The translations under genes were made by a program, and so were the position numbers. The notes under the pieces are model-generated. The model made no database searches. It was not told the DNA's origin and saw nothing but the letters and a program-made list of their open reading frames with translations. Positions 45,637-56,627 of a stretch of 64,000 nt of DNA are shown here, piece after piece (position 1 is the stretch's first letter; every line of letters begins with the position of its first letter). The DNA comes from Thalassia testudinum (taxonomy: Eukaryota; Streptophyta; Magnoliopsida; Alismatales; Hydrocharitaceae): NCBI GenBank assembly GCA_037157565.1, contig JAZHRO010000073.1, positions 18,730,501 through 18,794,500 on the forward strand, given 5' to 3'.

Positions 45637-46837
45637 GCACTACAAACACAATTCAAAAGGACTTGTTCATTCTTTACAAATTTAGGCTTTTTACTTTAGT
45701 TCAAATTGTAGGTGACAAAACAAGTTGCCCAATCAATTACGTGCCTATTGTCAACCTTCGAAATGCCTAAAAAGACCTAGTTGGAGCTTAGGTATTCTTC
45801 CCTAAATCTCAAATGGTCAAGTAAATCCAAAGACAAAAGATCGAGGGATGCAAGTAGGCCTAAGCCTTCCTTTGAAGCTGTGCTTTCGCGGTGCTTCTCA
45901 ACTACCCCCAAAAATCCGTGACAGGGTATCCCCCTCTTTGGATTTACAAAACCTTTGATCTCAAGTTCCGAACACTTCAGAATCCAACGGTAGGAGGGCT
46001 CTTGTCCTAGTCGTTTCAAGACTTAGGAGTGTCTAAATGAGTGCTGTGGTGCAAAAGATATAAATGTGCATTCACCGCAAAAGGATTTTGAATTTTGAAT
46101 CACACACCACGTTTTACAATCAAGTCCTTGATTTTTAGATGTCCCTCCTTTAATTAGTCCTTTTTCACAAATATATGTGACCACTTGTTAGATTGCTTCA
46201 AGACAAATTTTGTGGTCTTTAAATTAAATCCAAATGCAATGCGTGATCAAGAATATGTTGCAAAGTAAGAGAATGCGTACCTTGCTTCCAGCAATCAATA
46301 ATGCAAGAATGCACGTAATGCAGAGAAATAAATCTAGAGGCTGCTCATACAGACCTAAATGGTTCATCCTAGGGGCAGGCAGCTCATTTTTTTTTTATTA
46401 TTTTTTTTGAACTACTTATGCACAAGCAAATAAAAGTAATCAATAAACTAAAAACCTAAATCTAAAGAAAAGGGAACAGGCTCCCAAAAATTACCCAACA
46501 TGGGCCTAAAACAAAATCGGGGAACAAACCCCTCAAAATATACCTCAGAACAAGGGTTTCAAACAAAATACAATGAAAAATTAAATCTAAAGTCTTAATT
46601 CTATTCTAATCAGATTAGCGACTAAATATACAATGATGACCGTCGCATCCTCGTCCTTCTCCTCCTTTTCAAAATAGCTCGACCAATTCTCCTCTCGCGA
46701 CGTCAAGGGTCGCGTCTCACAATGGTTGATTCTTGCACAAATTTCTCGCACAGAAAATAAAATAATAAATGGTCAAATCATTGTGCAATTAACAAATAAT
46801 CAAAATAAAATCAGGTGAAATTATTGCGTCTGTTGCC
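45637..46837 (-). other. Element C leader
   Basis: About 1.2 kb between PBS and gag. No conserved reading frame is recognised. A T-rich run lies at 46388-46410. Confidence 0.6.
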
Positions 46838-46855
46838 TCCCCGGCAACGGTGCCA
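46838..46855 (-). other. Element C primer binding site (tRNA-Asp type)
   Basis: Minus strand TGGCACCGTTGCCGGGG, one mismatch from the tRNA-Asp complement, 5 bp inside the 5' LTR. GTTGCC of the PBS and the following GGCAAC form a short stem. Confidence 0.85.
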
Positions 46856-46860
46856 TTTTA

Positions 46861-48543
46861 TGAGTCGATTTTTCGCTTTAAAGTCGTTTGTAGTTTTATG
46901 TGGTGGAAAAATCGACTAACCAATATTTAAAAAGAAATAACCACTCGCAGAAGAGTGGGTCGTATCCACAAGGAGGCAATGACGTATTTAAATTCGCACT
47001 GGTTAAAAATGTTTGTTCGTAGTTAGTTTAGACAATAATCAAGCCAAACTTGCCTTCAGATTAAGGTTGAACCAAGAAATCATGCTGAAATAGAAATTCT
47101 TAATAACTAGAGGATATTTGTTGCAATGCAGATTCAATAAAATATCATTAAAATATGACAATGGCAGAAAATGTAATTATTAATCGCATGGATACTTTAG
47201 CAAAATAGGGGATTTATTCCCCTTGACCGTGCGCGAAGAGGAGAGGACGGCCGGAGGCGGGAAGCTCGAAGGAAGTTCTTTGGACCGAGGGCTTTGCAGC
47301 AGTGGTGGCGGTGAGTCGCGCGGTGGCCGAAGTCGGCCGAACGGAGCTCCAGCGGGGGGCTGAAGTGCCACAGGCCGTGCGACGTGGGCAGGCGCGGTTG
47401 GTGTCCTGGCGAGGAGGGTGCGCACGGGACTGCACGCGCGCGGAGGTGGCGCTGCTGGCGTACGCAACTGCTGCTACTGCAGGGTGCACACGGAGGTGGC
47501 ACGCGTTCTGCAGTGCACTGGAGGTGCGCTGGAGGAGGGCGGCTCTGCTGCAGGCGTACGGGTGAGCGCTGCAGCCGGTGCTGCACGCTGGCGGGCGCTT
47601 GGGGTTGGCGCTGCAGGTGAGTGTGCGCACGCACTAGTGTGGCACTGCAGGTAGCGACGGGGAGCCTGCATGCGCGGGAAGGCTGCTGGCCGTGCCCGCC
47701 TTGCGCACGGCTAGAGGGCGTGCGGGTAGGCGTGGAGTGAGCGGGTGAGGGCTGGCGGTTCAGGTGAGCGAGCGAGGGTTGGCGGTTCAGGTGCTGGAGG
47801 TGAAGTGGGCGAGGGTGGTTGCTGCTGGAGTGGGGAGGGTCGAAGCTTCAGACGTCTGGGAAACTTCCCAGACATCTTAACTGGCTGAGGAGTGATTGCA
47901 GTAACTGCGACGGTGGTTGTTGGTGACGACAGCGAGGGAGGTGCACGGCGAGGTGCTCACGGTAATGCGGACGATCTCCGGATGGCGGTGTGGCCTGTCA
48001 CACCACACGCCCACGGTGGTGGAGGGTCATCGCCGCGGTTGAGGCCGGCGGTGTGGAATGGAAGAGATGGACTCTCTGCACAGTGTGGGTTGGGGGTGGA
48101 GGCCCACTCCGCTTGGCAGCCTCTCTCCTCTTTTTGTAGCTACCTGCATGAATTTGAATGGAGAAGCGGGAGCAGATCCACCTTCTCCGCTAATCCATGA
48201 ATGTGGCTTTAGTGCGGCAGGAGGCGTTGCAGCGGTAGCCGAGCCGTTGTTGAAAAGAAGAAGAATAAAGGATATTATTAAAATATTATGATTATTTATA
48301 TACAAACCCTCAACTTTTATGTTAACTTAAACAATGTACCGAATTGGTTAACTAATTAAATGAATGCCATTCTAAGTTAATTCTAAATGCATTTAAAATA
48401 TGAATGCAATGCATGAATTATGTAATTAAATTAGAAATATGAATTAATCTATTTACATCATAATTTATGCTAAATAAATGTTAGAATTAACCTAATGTCT
48501 AGGCACTTAAATACTTAAATAGCCCACAAATATGGGCTAATCA
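46861..48543 (-). repeat. Element C 5' LTR
   Basis: 1683 bp. The left end reads TGAGTCGATTTTTCG and the right end GGGCTAATCA, followed by target GCAGG. Box dyad at 47850-47877. Confidence 0.93.
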
Positions 48544-48548
48544 GCAGG

Positions 48549-49620
48549 CTATATGTCAAATACAGTAAGTGCAAGTTTTGGTTGAGGCAGGTGACCTTCT
48601 TGGGTCATGTGATTTCAGGGGATGACTTGGCTGTGGATCCAGCCAAGGTAGAGGCAGTACTCAAGTGGGAGAGGCCACGTATAGTGATAGAGATATGCAG
48701 TTTCTTGGGACTGGCAGGTTACTACTGGTGGTTTATCGGGGGTTTCTCGTAGATTGCGCGTCCTATTACTCAGTTGACCTGGAAGGATGCGCCCTTTGCT
48801 TGGATAGATGCTTGTGAGGCGTGTTTTTAGGAGTTGAAGGAGAGGCTGACTTCGGCTCCTGTGCTTACCATCTCAGATAGCAGTGGCGGTTTTGTTGTCT
48901 ACACGAACGGTTCGTTGCAGGGGTTAGGGGGTGTGCTCATGTAGCGGGGTCACGTTGTCTCTTATGCTTCGCAGCAACTAAAGCCCCATGAGCATTGCTA
49001 CCCTACCCATGGCTTATAGCTGGCAGCTGTTGTCTTCGCGCTGAAGACATGGAGGCACTACCTTTACGGTGAGACCTTTGAGATTTTCACAGATCATAAG
49101 AGTCTCAGGTATTTGTTTGATCTGAAGGAGCTTAACATGAGACAGAGACGTTGGTTAGAGCTCCTGAAGGACTATAACTGCAGCATCTCTTACCATCCGG
49201 GGAAGGCCAACGTGGTGGCTGATGCCTTGAGCCGGAAAGCGCCCGCCCACTTGGCCAGCTTACAGGCACAGAGTTGGAGACTTATGGAGGAGTCGGGTAG
49301 TTGGCGACCCCTAGAGTTACAGGAGTATTGTGGGGCAGTGACAGTGACACGAAAGACGAGATCAGAGCTGGTAAACCGCATCATCACAAGACAGATGACA
49401 GATCCGTACCTGCAGTCGTTGCAAGACAGAGTACTGTCAGGGGACCCAGGAGACTTCTCTTTTACAGACGAGGTGCTACGCATGAGGGGACGTTTGTGCG
49501 TTCCCAGGGACAAGGAGTTGTTGAGAGAGCTCCTGACTGAGGCACACGGGTATAGCTTCACCATACATCTCAGGAACATGAAGATGTATCATGATCTGAG
49601 ACATGAATTTTGGTGAAGAG
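48549..49620 (+). pseudogene. Element B end of RT and RNase H
   Basis: Reads [20 protein letters not shown] directly after the C target site. RNase H follows ([16 protein letters not shown], then [38 protein letters not shown]). [15 protein letters not shown] ends it. Premature TAGs near 48751, 48828 and 48943 replace CAG codons. From 49113 the frame is open for 167 codons into the integrase linker. Confidence 0.88.
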
Positions 49621-50866
49621 GGATGAAACAGGATGTAGGTGAGTTCGTGCAGTAGTGTTTAGTGTGCCAGCAGGTGAAGGCCGAGCATCAGAGGCCTGCA
49701 GGGCCATTGCAGCCACTTCCTGTGCCAGAGTGGAAGTGGGAGAGCATCACCATGGACTTGGTGGTGGGCTTACCCATCACCCAGTGGGGACACGGCGTAG
49801 TCTAGGTGATTATGGATAGATTGACGAAGACAACACGTTTCTCACTGATCTGAGTCACCTTGGGACCATTGCAATTGGCAGAGAGGTATATTCATGACAT
49901 GGTACGTCTGCATGGAGTTTCTCGTGAGATTGTATCCGGTCGGGATACCCATTTTACTTCCCAGTTTTGGGCTGAGTTTCAGCAGGCCTTGGGAACACGA
50001 TTGAGGTTCAGTACGGAGTATCACCCCCAGACGGACGAACAGTCAGAGTGCACGGTACAGACACTTGAGGACCTTTTGCATTCCTATGTATTAGACTGGG
50101 GGGGCTCTTGGGAGGAGCACTTACCCCTGGAAGAGTTTGCATATAATAACAGCTATCACTCGAGTATCGGCATGGCACCCTACGAGGCTCTGTACGAACG
50201 GAGGTGTATTGTGCCCTTGAGTTGGGTTGAGGTGGGGACCAAGTGGGAGGCTGGCCCCAGGTTGATCCGATAGAGTCAGGAGGTAATAGAGAAGATTCAC
50301 AGATGACTTCGCACTGTCAGGAGCAGGCAAAAGAGTTATGCCAATCAGAAGTGCAGAGAGGTGCAGTTCGAGGTTGGGGATCACGTCCTTCTTTGTGTTT
50401 CGCCCATGAAGGGCCTACAGCGTTTTGGGGTGAAAGGGAAGCTTGCGCTAAGGTTTGTGGGGCCCTTTGAGGTCCTAGAGCGAGTAGGACCCGTTGCTTA
50501 CAGGCTTGCCCTTCCTCCCCATCTTTCTGGTGTGCACGACGTGTTCCACGTGTCCAACCTCAGGAAGTTTGTCGCCGATCCCAGTCACGTTCTGAGCCAC
50601 GAGAGTGTCGTGGTGGGTGATGACCTGACCTACCCGAGCGACCAGTACAGATACTAGATAGAGTCGTCCGGAGTTTGAGACGGAAGCAGGTACCTATGGT
50701 GAAGGTCTTGTGGAGGAGTCAGAGGTATGAGGAGGCTACCTGGGAGCCTGAGGCGGTGATGCGAGAGCGGTACCCGGAGCTTTTTGAGGGTACGTCTTTT
50801 TGGACCGGCTTCGATCCTCTTCAAGTTTGTTATGCGTATATAGTTCTTTTTCCACACCCTAGCTAG
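49500..50866 (+). pseudogene. Element B integrase and chromodomain
   Basis: H-H-C-C module ([16 protein letters not shown], then CLVCQQVK). Catalytic acids D (MDLVVGLP), D in VSGRDTHF and E in EQSECTVQTLED; YHPQTDEQSE replaces the usual YHPQTDGQSE. After the C-terminal fold (VGDHVLLCVSPMKGLQRFG, YRLALPPHLSGVHDVFHVS) comes a chromodomain: RRKQVPMVKVLWRSQRYEEA then TWEPEAVMRERYPELF. This class defines chromoviruses that target H3K9-methylated heterochromatin (family knowledge). Stops at about 49616, 49652 and 49803 break the frame. Confidence 0.9.
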
Positions 50867-50907
50867 CTCAAGTTTCGGGGACGAAACTTCCTGTAAGTTT
50901 GTTATGA

Positions 50908-52749
50908 TGTAATGACCCGTTCTGTTCTGAGCCTTTTAAGACATCTGGACCGTCGGTCAGACATCTGGTCAGACATCTAGACCCCTTCCCAGACGTCTGG
51001 AAATTGAAAATTTGGTATGTGACTTCGCATCTGCGTGCGGGCTGCACGCAGACAGTACCGCTCTTCTCTCTCTTTCCCTCTCCTCTCCTCCATCCGAACC
51101 CTAGTGCACCCTTATAAAACCCCTCTCCCCCTCTTCCTCTCTTCCCCACTTCACCACAAGCCACCATCCTTCCTCCCTCTCCACTGCAATGAGAGGGGCG
51201 AGCGCAAGAAAGAGCGTGAGAGCGAGCGACGAGGAGGAGAGGCGACGTAAGGAGAGGAGGAAGAGCTTGAGCTCGCAAGCTCGTGAGAGATCGCCGGAGG
51301 ACGCACGACCGGAGTGGCACGTGCGGAAGGAGGAGTGCGTCGAGGGAGACATCCTCGACACTTGTTGCAGCCGGAGCTATAGGCGAGGAGGAGTGGCCGC
51401 GGCTGCACGCGACGCGGAGGAGCAGAAGTAGCTCTGGTTCTAGGATTTTCCCAGAATCAGATGTCTGGCGTGCTGTCCAGACGATGGGTTGGACGTCTGG
51501 TGACAACACCGAACGTCTAAAAGCAGTGTTCCATGAAGGTATGTTCCTCTTACGGATACGGCCATGCAGGCCGAACCCTAGCTTCGATTTGCATGGCTAA
51601 AAGTAGTTGATTTGCCTGTCGCGTGCAAAGATAGCTTTGGGAAGGTGCGGGGCATGCCCTCCCACGCGTTTCGGACGTCTGGACAGCTTATTAGACGATC
51701 GGAAGCACTCCCAGACGTTTGGAGGAGAGGTCGGATGTTTGGAGCTGGGTCCAGATGGTCAAGAAGAGGTTCTAAACATCTGAGGTCGACACAGAACCTG
51801 AGGTGAGACTCTGGTTACTTTTAAGACGTCTGGACCTTGTGCCAGACTTCTGATTTAGGTCTACGGTCCTATTTTTGACCCGTTTAGGGTCCATTTGAGG
51901 TCCATTTTACGCAAATAAAATATCGATGTTTTCCTTGTGAGTTCCTCGACTTATTAGAAGGCTTTTTATACTATTCTAAATGTTCCATTGTGGTGTGTTC
52001 CTTGGTATAGGACTTCGATTAGTTGTGGGTTCGGGGCTTGCTGAGGCACGTGAGCCTGCTATTCGAGCCCACAGTACTCCCGGATTATCTGGTAGAGTGG
52101 TTTTCCCCTATTTTAATTATAAACCTGAATGCATATGTGAAATTAGATAACTAGAATCCTAGGATGTAGCATGAATCCTAGGACGAGAAGTACTTGCACT
52201 GTTTGTATTAGTATCTGAAATTGCAATCTTAATGGAATGAATAGAAATGTGAATAATTGCCTGTTAATAAACAAGAGCTGCCTGTGAAATATGAAATGCC
52301 TGTGCTAGTTAAACAACTACCTGTGACATTACTTGTGGTATATGTTAAATGATGGAAATACGAGCTGCATGTGTATAATCTGAGAATGGAAATGTAAATG
52401 AAGAAACTTGGTATGGAATGACATGGAGAATACGATCATGAACCCTACGGGGAATTAGTAGAGATCCTTTGAATAAATGGAATGGATCTGAAAATGTGAG
52501 TGAGAAGTGTGCTGGCCCTTGAGTACGTGGTACCAAGGAGAGCGACTATCCCCTGTTTAGTGTAGAGCGGAGCTAGCCGCCCATGGGTTGGGACCCAGGG
52601 TTAAGATTGGCGACTCGACACCAACTTCTTTGGCCCTCGCGTACACTATACCGGGGAGAGCTACTAGTGTAGGGAGAGAGCTAGCCACCCCACGGGGCCT
52701 AGGGTTTAGCTAGGCACCCTACACCGACTTGTTAGGCCCACTGGGAAAA
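50908..52749 (+). repeat. Element B 3' LTR, part 1
   Basis: Starts TGTAATGACCCGTTCTG. Boxes at 50939/50959/50971/50991 (20-12-20) and 51465/51485/51497/51517 repeat the 5' LTR arrays. TATA box at 51113. It holds the empty site for D (TATAT, 52339-52343). Broken at 52749 by E. No clear polypurine tract precedes it. Confidence 0.92.
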
Positions 52750-55519
52750 TGATGAGAACCTCATCATGAGCCATAAATAGCTCATTTTGACCTAATACAA
52801 AGGATAAAAGCTCCTACATAACTCAAGGAAAGGCTTAACTCAGAGAATTCTGAGTTTAAGAAGAAAACAAGTCATAAGGGGTAAAAATGCAATTTTACCA
52901 GCACAATCTGCAAACAGGGTAACTCAGGGTCCACATAGGTCAAACTAACCTAATAAGAAGGAATGTGGGGTAATCTGATCTGATAAGGGCTACAACAACT
53001 CCAAGGAATTAAAAGACAATCTATAACTCTAAAACAAACCCACTTCAATTCACGAGGTTCGAGGCAAAGCTAAAATCTACTAAACCCTCTAAAATTCATA
53101 GAAAAATAATCTCTAGGGTTTAGAACCTTCAATTTGGCCTTAGGAACCCCATTTTGACGTACATTGAGAACCATGCCCAGTTAATGATTTAATTTGGGTT
53201 TTTACGTAAATTGGCAGTCAAATAAGGTATGACCTAGAAATAAAATTCACCATTAGAATCCTTAGGTCCCATTTAGTCATGCATAAAAACTTGAGCCTAA
53301 GAAGAGACCTTCTTGACTGACTTTGCATTTTGGTCCTCATCTATTACTTTTTGACCCTCAACTTTTGAAACCCTCGCATTTTGACCCCTAATTCTTCATC
53401 ATTTTTTGCATTTGGGTCCTCCCTGCAAAACCCTGAGCAGCGCCATGCTCCGGCGAGGCATGGCGCCGCGCAGGGTGAGGGCGACCCCCTGCCAGTTGAA
53501 CGGGGTGTTCCCTGCGACGTCTGCTGTCGCAGGGACACCTCCACGATCTCTGCCTTCGCCCACACCTTCCGTGCGAATGCGCGGAAGGTATGGGTCACAA
53601 ACCGGCCATCCTCCGGTGAGGGAGGCACGTCGTCTCCCTCCGCCCTCCTCTCTGATTTCGCCTCTATAAAAATCGCCACCGTCTGCCGCATTCAACAGCT
53701 CGATTCTGACGGAGAACCACCCACAACTTTCTTCTCTTCCCACTCCGGCAGACACCTAGCGAGCTCCGGCGAGCTCCCTTTCCTTTCCTCTTCGCTCTGC
53801 CACAAAACCAATGGTAGAGACTTCTTCCTGATTCTCCTCCGCGTCGCGCAATACCCGCGTGGGCTGCTTCAGCCCTGTCGTCGCCGCTGTCCGCCCCCAC
53901 TGGGTACCTTCTTCTCCGACGACAGTCGACACGACTGCCACCCTGCTCCTCCCCCTTCGTCCCTGCAAGTAGGTAACAGTTACTTCTCTTCCTCCCCTCT
54001 TTCTTTTCCCTATTTTAATTTGCTCAATCAAACCCTCGACCGACCCGACCACCACCATCTTCCACGCCTCCGGCCCACCTCCGGCGAGTCGCTCCCATCA
54101 TTCTGCCACTCCACACGACTCGCTGACTGACCCAAAACCTCCGCCTCGTCCCACTGAACCGTTTCCGCCCCTTCACTGCCACTCCTCACCTCCACATCAC
54201 TCCCCTGAACAAACCCATTCCCCCGGCCACAGTTCGACCTAGGGCAGCCCCTACATGTCGCCCCATGCCTCGCCACCACCCGCACGAGCTTCACCGCACT
54301 CCGGCGAAGCTCCCTGCACCTTCTGACTAGGCCGAGAGGCTGTATCTCAGTGAACAAGTTACCCGTCCTTCGCCGCCATTGCCGAACAGGTGAAGCTGCT
54401 TCAACCTGCAGCTGCAGCTGCGCTTTCGCCCAGGCCTGTGCTCCAGGACGCGCGGATTGCGACCACGCAGCTGCCCAGGCCTTCAGCTAAAGAGAAGACC
54501 TAGCAACAGCCGCGAATGCCTGCAGCTTTCTCAGTTGCAGGCGCCGAAATGGGGTGGGACATTTAGTCCCACCTCAGAAGATCCTGAAGCTGCGCACCCC
54601 TTTAAATTGTTTTTGTGAAATTACCTTATCGCCTCCGAACGCACCGAGGTGAGGTCCTGCGCCCATTCACCCGCCCGGTCCGCGAGCTCACCACGCGGAT
54701 CCGGCGGATCCAACCCGAACTTATCCTGAGCACTCCTTGCGCATCACCCACCTGCCGCTGCGCCTGGTCCCGGGTGCGAAGCCTGACCCGATTACCCGGC
54801 GGCTCTGGGAGAGCGATCCTACGAGCGAAGTCTTGAGAGAGAGAGAGACGTGCGGGTAGAGGGAAAGGGGTAGGTTTTGCTCTGTGCAGGCCGAGGCAGA
54901 GAAGAAGAAGAGAACAGGGTGCAGTGCAGAGAAGAAGAAGAAGCAGAGGAAGAAGAACAGATCGCAAGATGAAGAAGACCGAAGGAAGAAGAAGGTGGAG
55001 CACTGTAGCAACAGCGATTTAAGTCGTCTGATTGGAAAATCAGACGACGCTTTGCAGAAGAAGGACTGCAGAGAAAGAAGGAGAACGAAGAAGCCGTGCA
55101 GCTGAGCAAGGCAGGGGACCGCAATTAGAGAAGCTCTGCAGCTGAGGCAGAAAGAAGAAAGAAGAAAAGAGAAGCTGAAGAAAGACAGAGCTGAAAGAAG
55201 AGAAGAAGACGAGAAGCTCTGAAGAAGAGAAGAAATAAGAAGAACTGAAGGCAGAAGATCAAGGAAAAAGATCCGAGAAAAGAAGAAGAAGATGAGCTAA
55301 GAGAGAGAAGAGAAGCCACAAGACTAAGAGTTATTTCTCCCTCTCTCTCTCTTTTATTTTTGTAGTAAAGAAACATTGTACTTCTAGAATACAACTTACT
55401 CCCTGAGTTCGACCTCGGGAACTCTTTTTCCGAGTAACAAATTGTATTAAATTGGTAACCACTTCTCTATACTATACTACGACGAAATAATAAAAACTAT
55501 AGGGGAGTCGCGTTCACCA
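52750..55519 (+). repeat. Element E 5' LTR
   Basis: 2770 bp, begins TGATGAG-AAC-CTCATCA and ends GTTCACCA. Purine-rich AGAAG tract at about 54840-55330. Box dyad at 55022-55051. Confidence 0.9.
55022..55049 (+). promoter_or_regulatory. Compensated box dyad in element E 5' LTR
   Basis: Boxes AGTCGTCTGA (55022) and AGACGACGC (55042), 20 bp apart. Neither is self-palindromic, but GTCGTCTGATT pairs exactly with AATCAGACGAC (11-bp arms, GGAA loop). The 3' LTR copy (61577-61603) has one arm mutated (GACGAT). Confidence 0.75.
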
Positions 55520-55524
55520 GTTTT

Positions 55525-55541
55525 TGGCGCCGTTGCCGGGG
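55525..55541 (+). other. Element E primer binding site (tRNA-Asp)
   Basis: TGGCGCCGTTGCCGGGG, exact complement of the plant tRNA-Asp(GUC) 3' end. GCCGTTGC-CGGGGA-GCAACGGC (55529-55550) is a perfect 8-bp hairpin that overlaps it. Confidence 0.92.
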
Positions 55542-56627
55542 AGCAACGGCTATTCTAGAAGCTTTGAAATTCTTTTAAACAATTGCTAATCTTTTCTCTC
55601 TTGTGTGCAGGTACAGGAAAATCAAGAAGCAGCCGCTCCAAGGATAGGTAATTTTTTTATTTAACTCTCAACTCTAAAGAGGTAGAAAAAGAAAGAACAA
55701 GCAATATAGGTACAACCTGTCTTCAATACCTAGTAAACCATCAAAGTTGCATGTTTTCAAATTTCAACCCACCATTCCTGCACACACTATTAAGGTAATT
55801 AAGGGCTAACACCTTCTTGCCTGAGCCCTAATTACCAAAGAAGGAGTTAACTGGACCAAGTAAAGTCAACATAGGATTGAAAAGCTAGGGTTTTTAGAGA
55901 CACACCCCTTAATCAAGAATTGAGAAAATCCCAAAAAGAGGTGTGCCTAAACCTTGTTTGAAAATACCTATTCAGAGAAACCCTAAGCAATTGGCTCTCT
56001 AAACACTTGAATCCTAAAAGACAAGACCTAATAAGTTCTCAAAGGAATCAATAGGTGAAGTTGACCCCTTGGGTCAACCAACCTTAAAATTAGGTCACTT
56101 TCTCACTCAAAATACCTAAGAGTTCAAGTGAAACCTTAAGCACCCTGATCTTAAACTAAAATTGGTAGACTTAAGAGGTCAAGATCCCCATTCTGGTTTA
56201 CCTGGAACCGCAGTGACAAAAGAGGTCGGGTGGGGGAAACCCTGTAACCCGTGGGGACGCTCTACCATGTAGGGGTCTTCGTGGGACTCTCCCTCTCTGG
56301 CTGCCCAGGTAATTCTCAGGTGGATGATCTTTCTGATCAAGGGGTCCATCTGCCCCACACCTCTATAGTCACCCAACAATTTTTGGGTGCCTCGATTGGG
56401 TCCAGCACCTGCTTATCTCATCCAGTCCTTCAGTATTTGGCAGGAGGTCCTTGAAACCTCCTTCAGAAATTTATTTCCCTCCCTCCCCGAGGCCGAGCCT
56501 CGCTGCCCTTGTTTGTGCAACCAATCATTCACGTAGCCCCTTTTCTCCTGATTCTGAACAAAGTCCCCTTCTTCCATATTGATTCAAACTTCGACTCTAT
56601 ATCTTGATTCCACCACTTGATTCAAAG

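Larger units (their letters stand above)
33888..48543 (-). mobile_element. Element C: Athila-type Ty3/gypsy retrotransposon
   Basis: 14.7-kb minus-strand element flanked by GCAGG (33883-33887 and 48544-48548), inserted in the RT of B. LTRs are 46861-48543 (5') and 33888-35569 (3'), 1683 and 1682 bp. It has a tRNA-Asp-type PBS, gag, PR, RT-RNase H, IN, a long 3' untranslated region and a polypurine tract. The gag capsid motifs, protease DLGAGVN and [11 protein letters not shown] fit the Athila lineage (established for the family). The only element here with a nearly complete Athila gag-pol, hence the candidate helper type for D and E. It carries two solo LTRs (37074-38808, 41495-43213), which lengthen it by about 3.5 kb. 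Confidence 0.93.

Noticed and set aside
53381..54130. 249-codon frame in the element E 5' LTR, partly repeated at 60670-61161
   Set aside because: Repeated only because both are LTR copies. It is Ser/Pro-rich with no domain, and the 3' LTR copy is truncated by the deletion. Weak possibility of an LTR-encoded peptide only.
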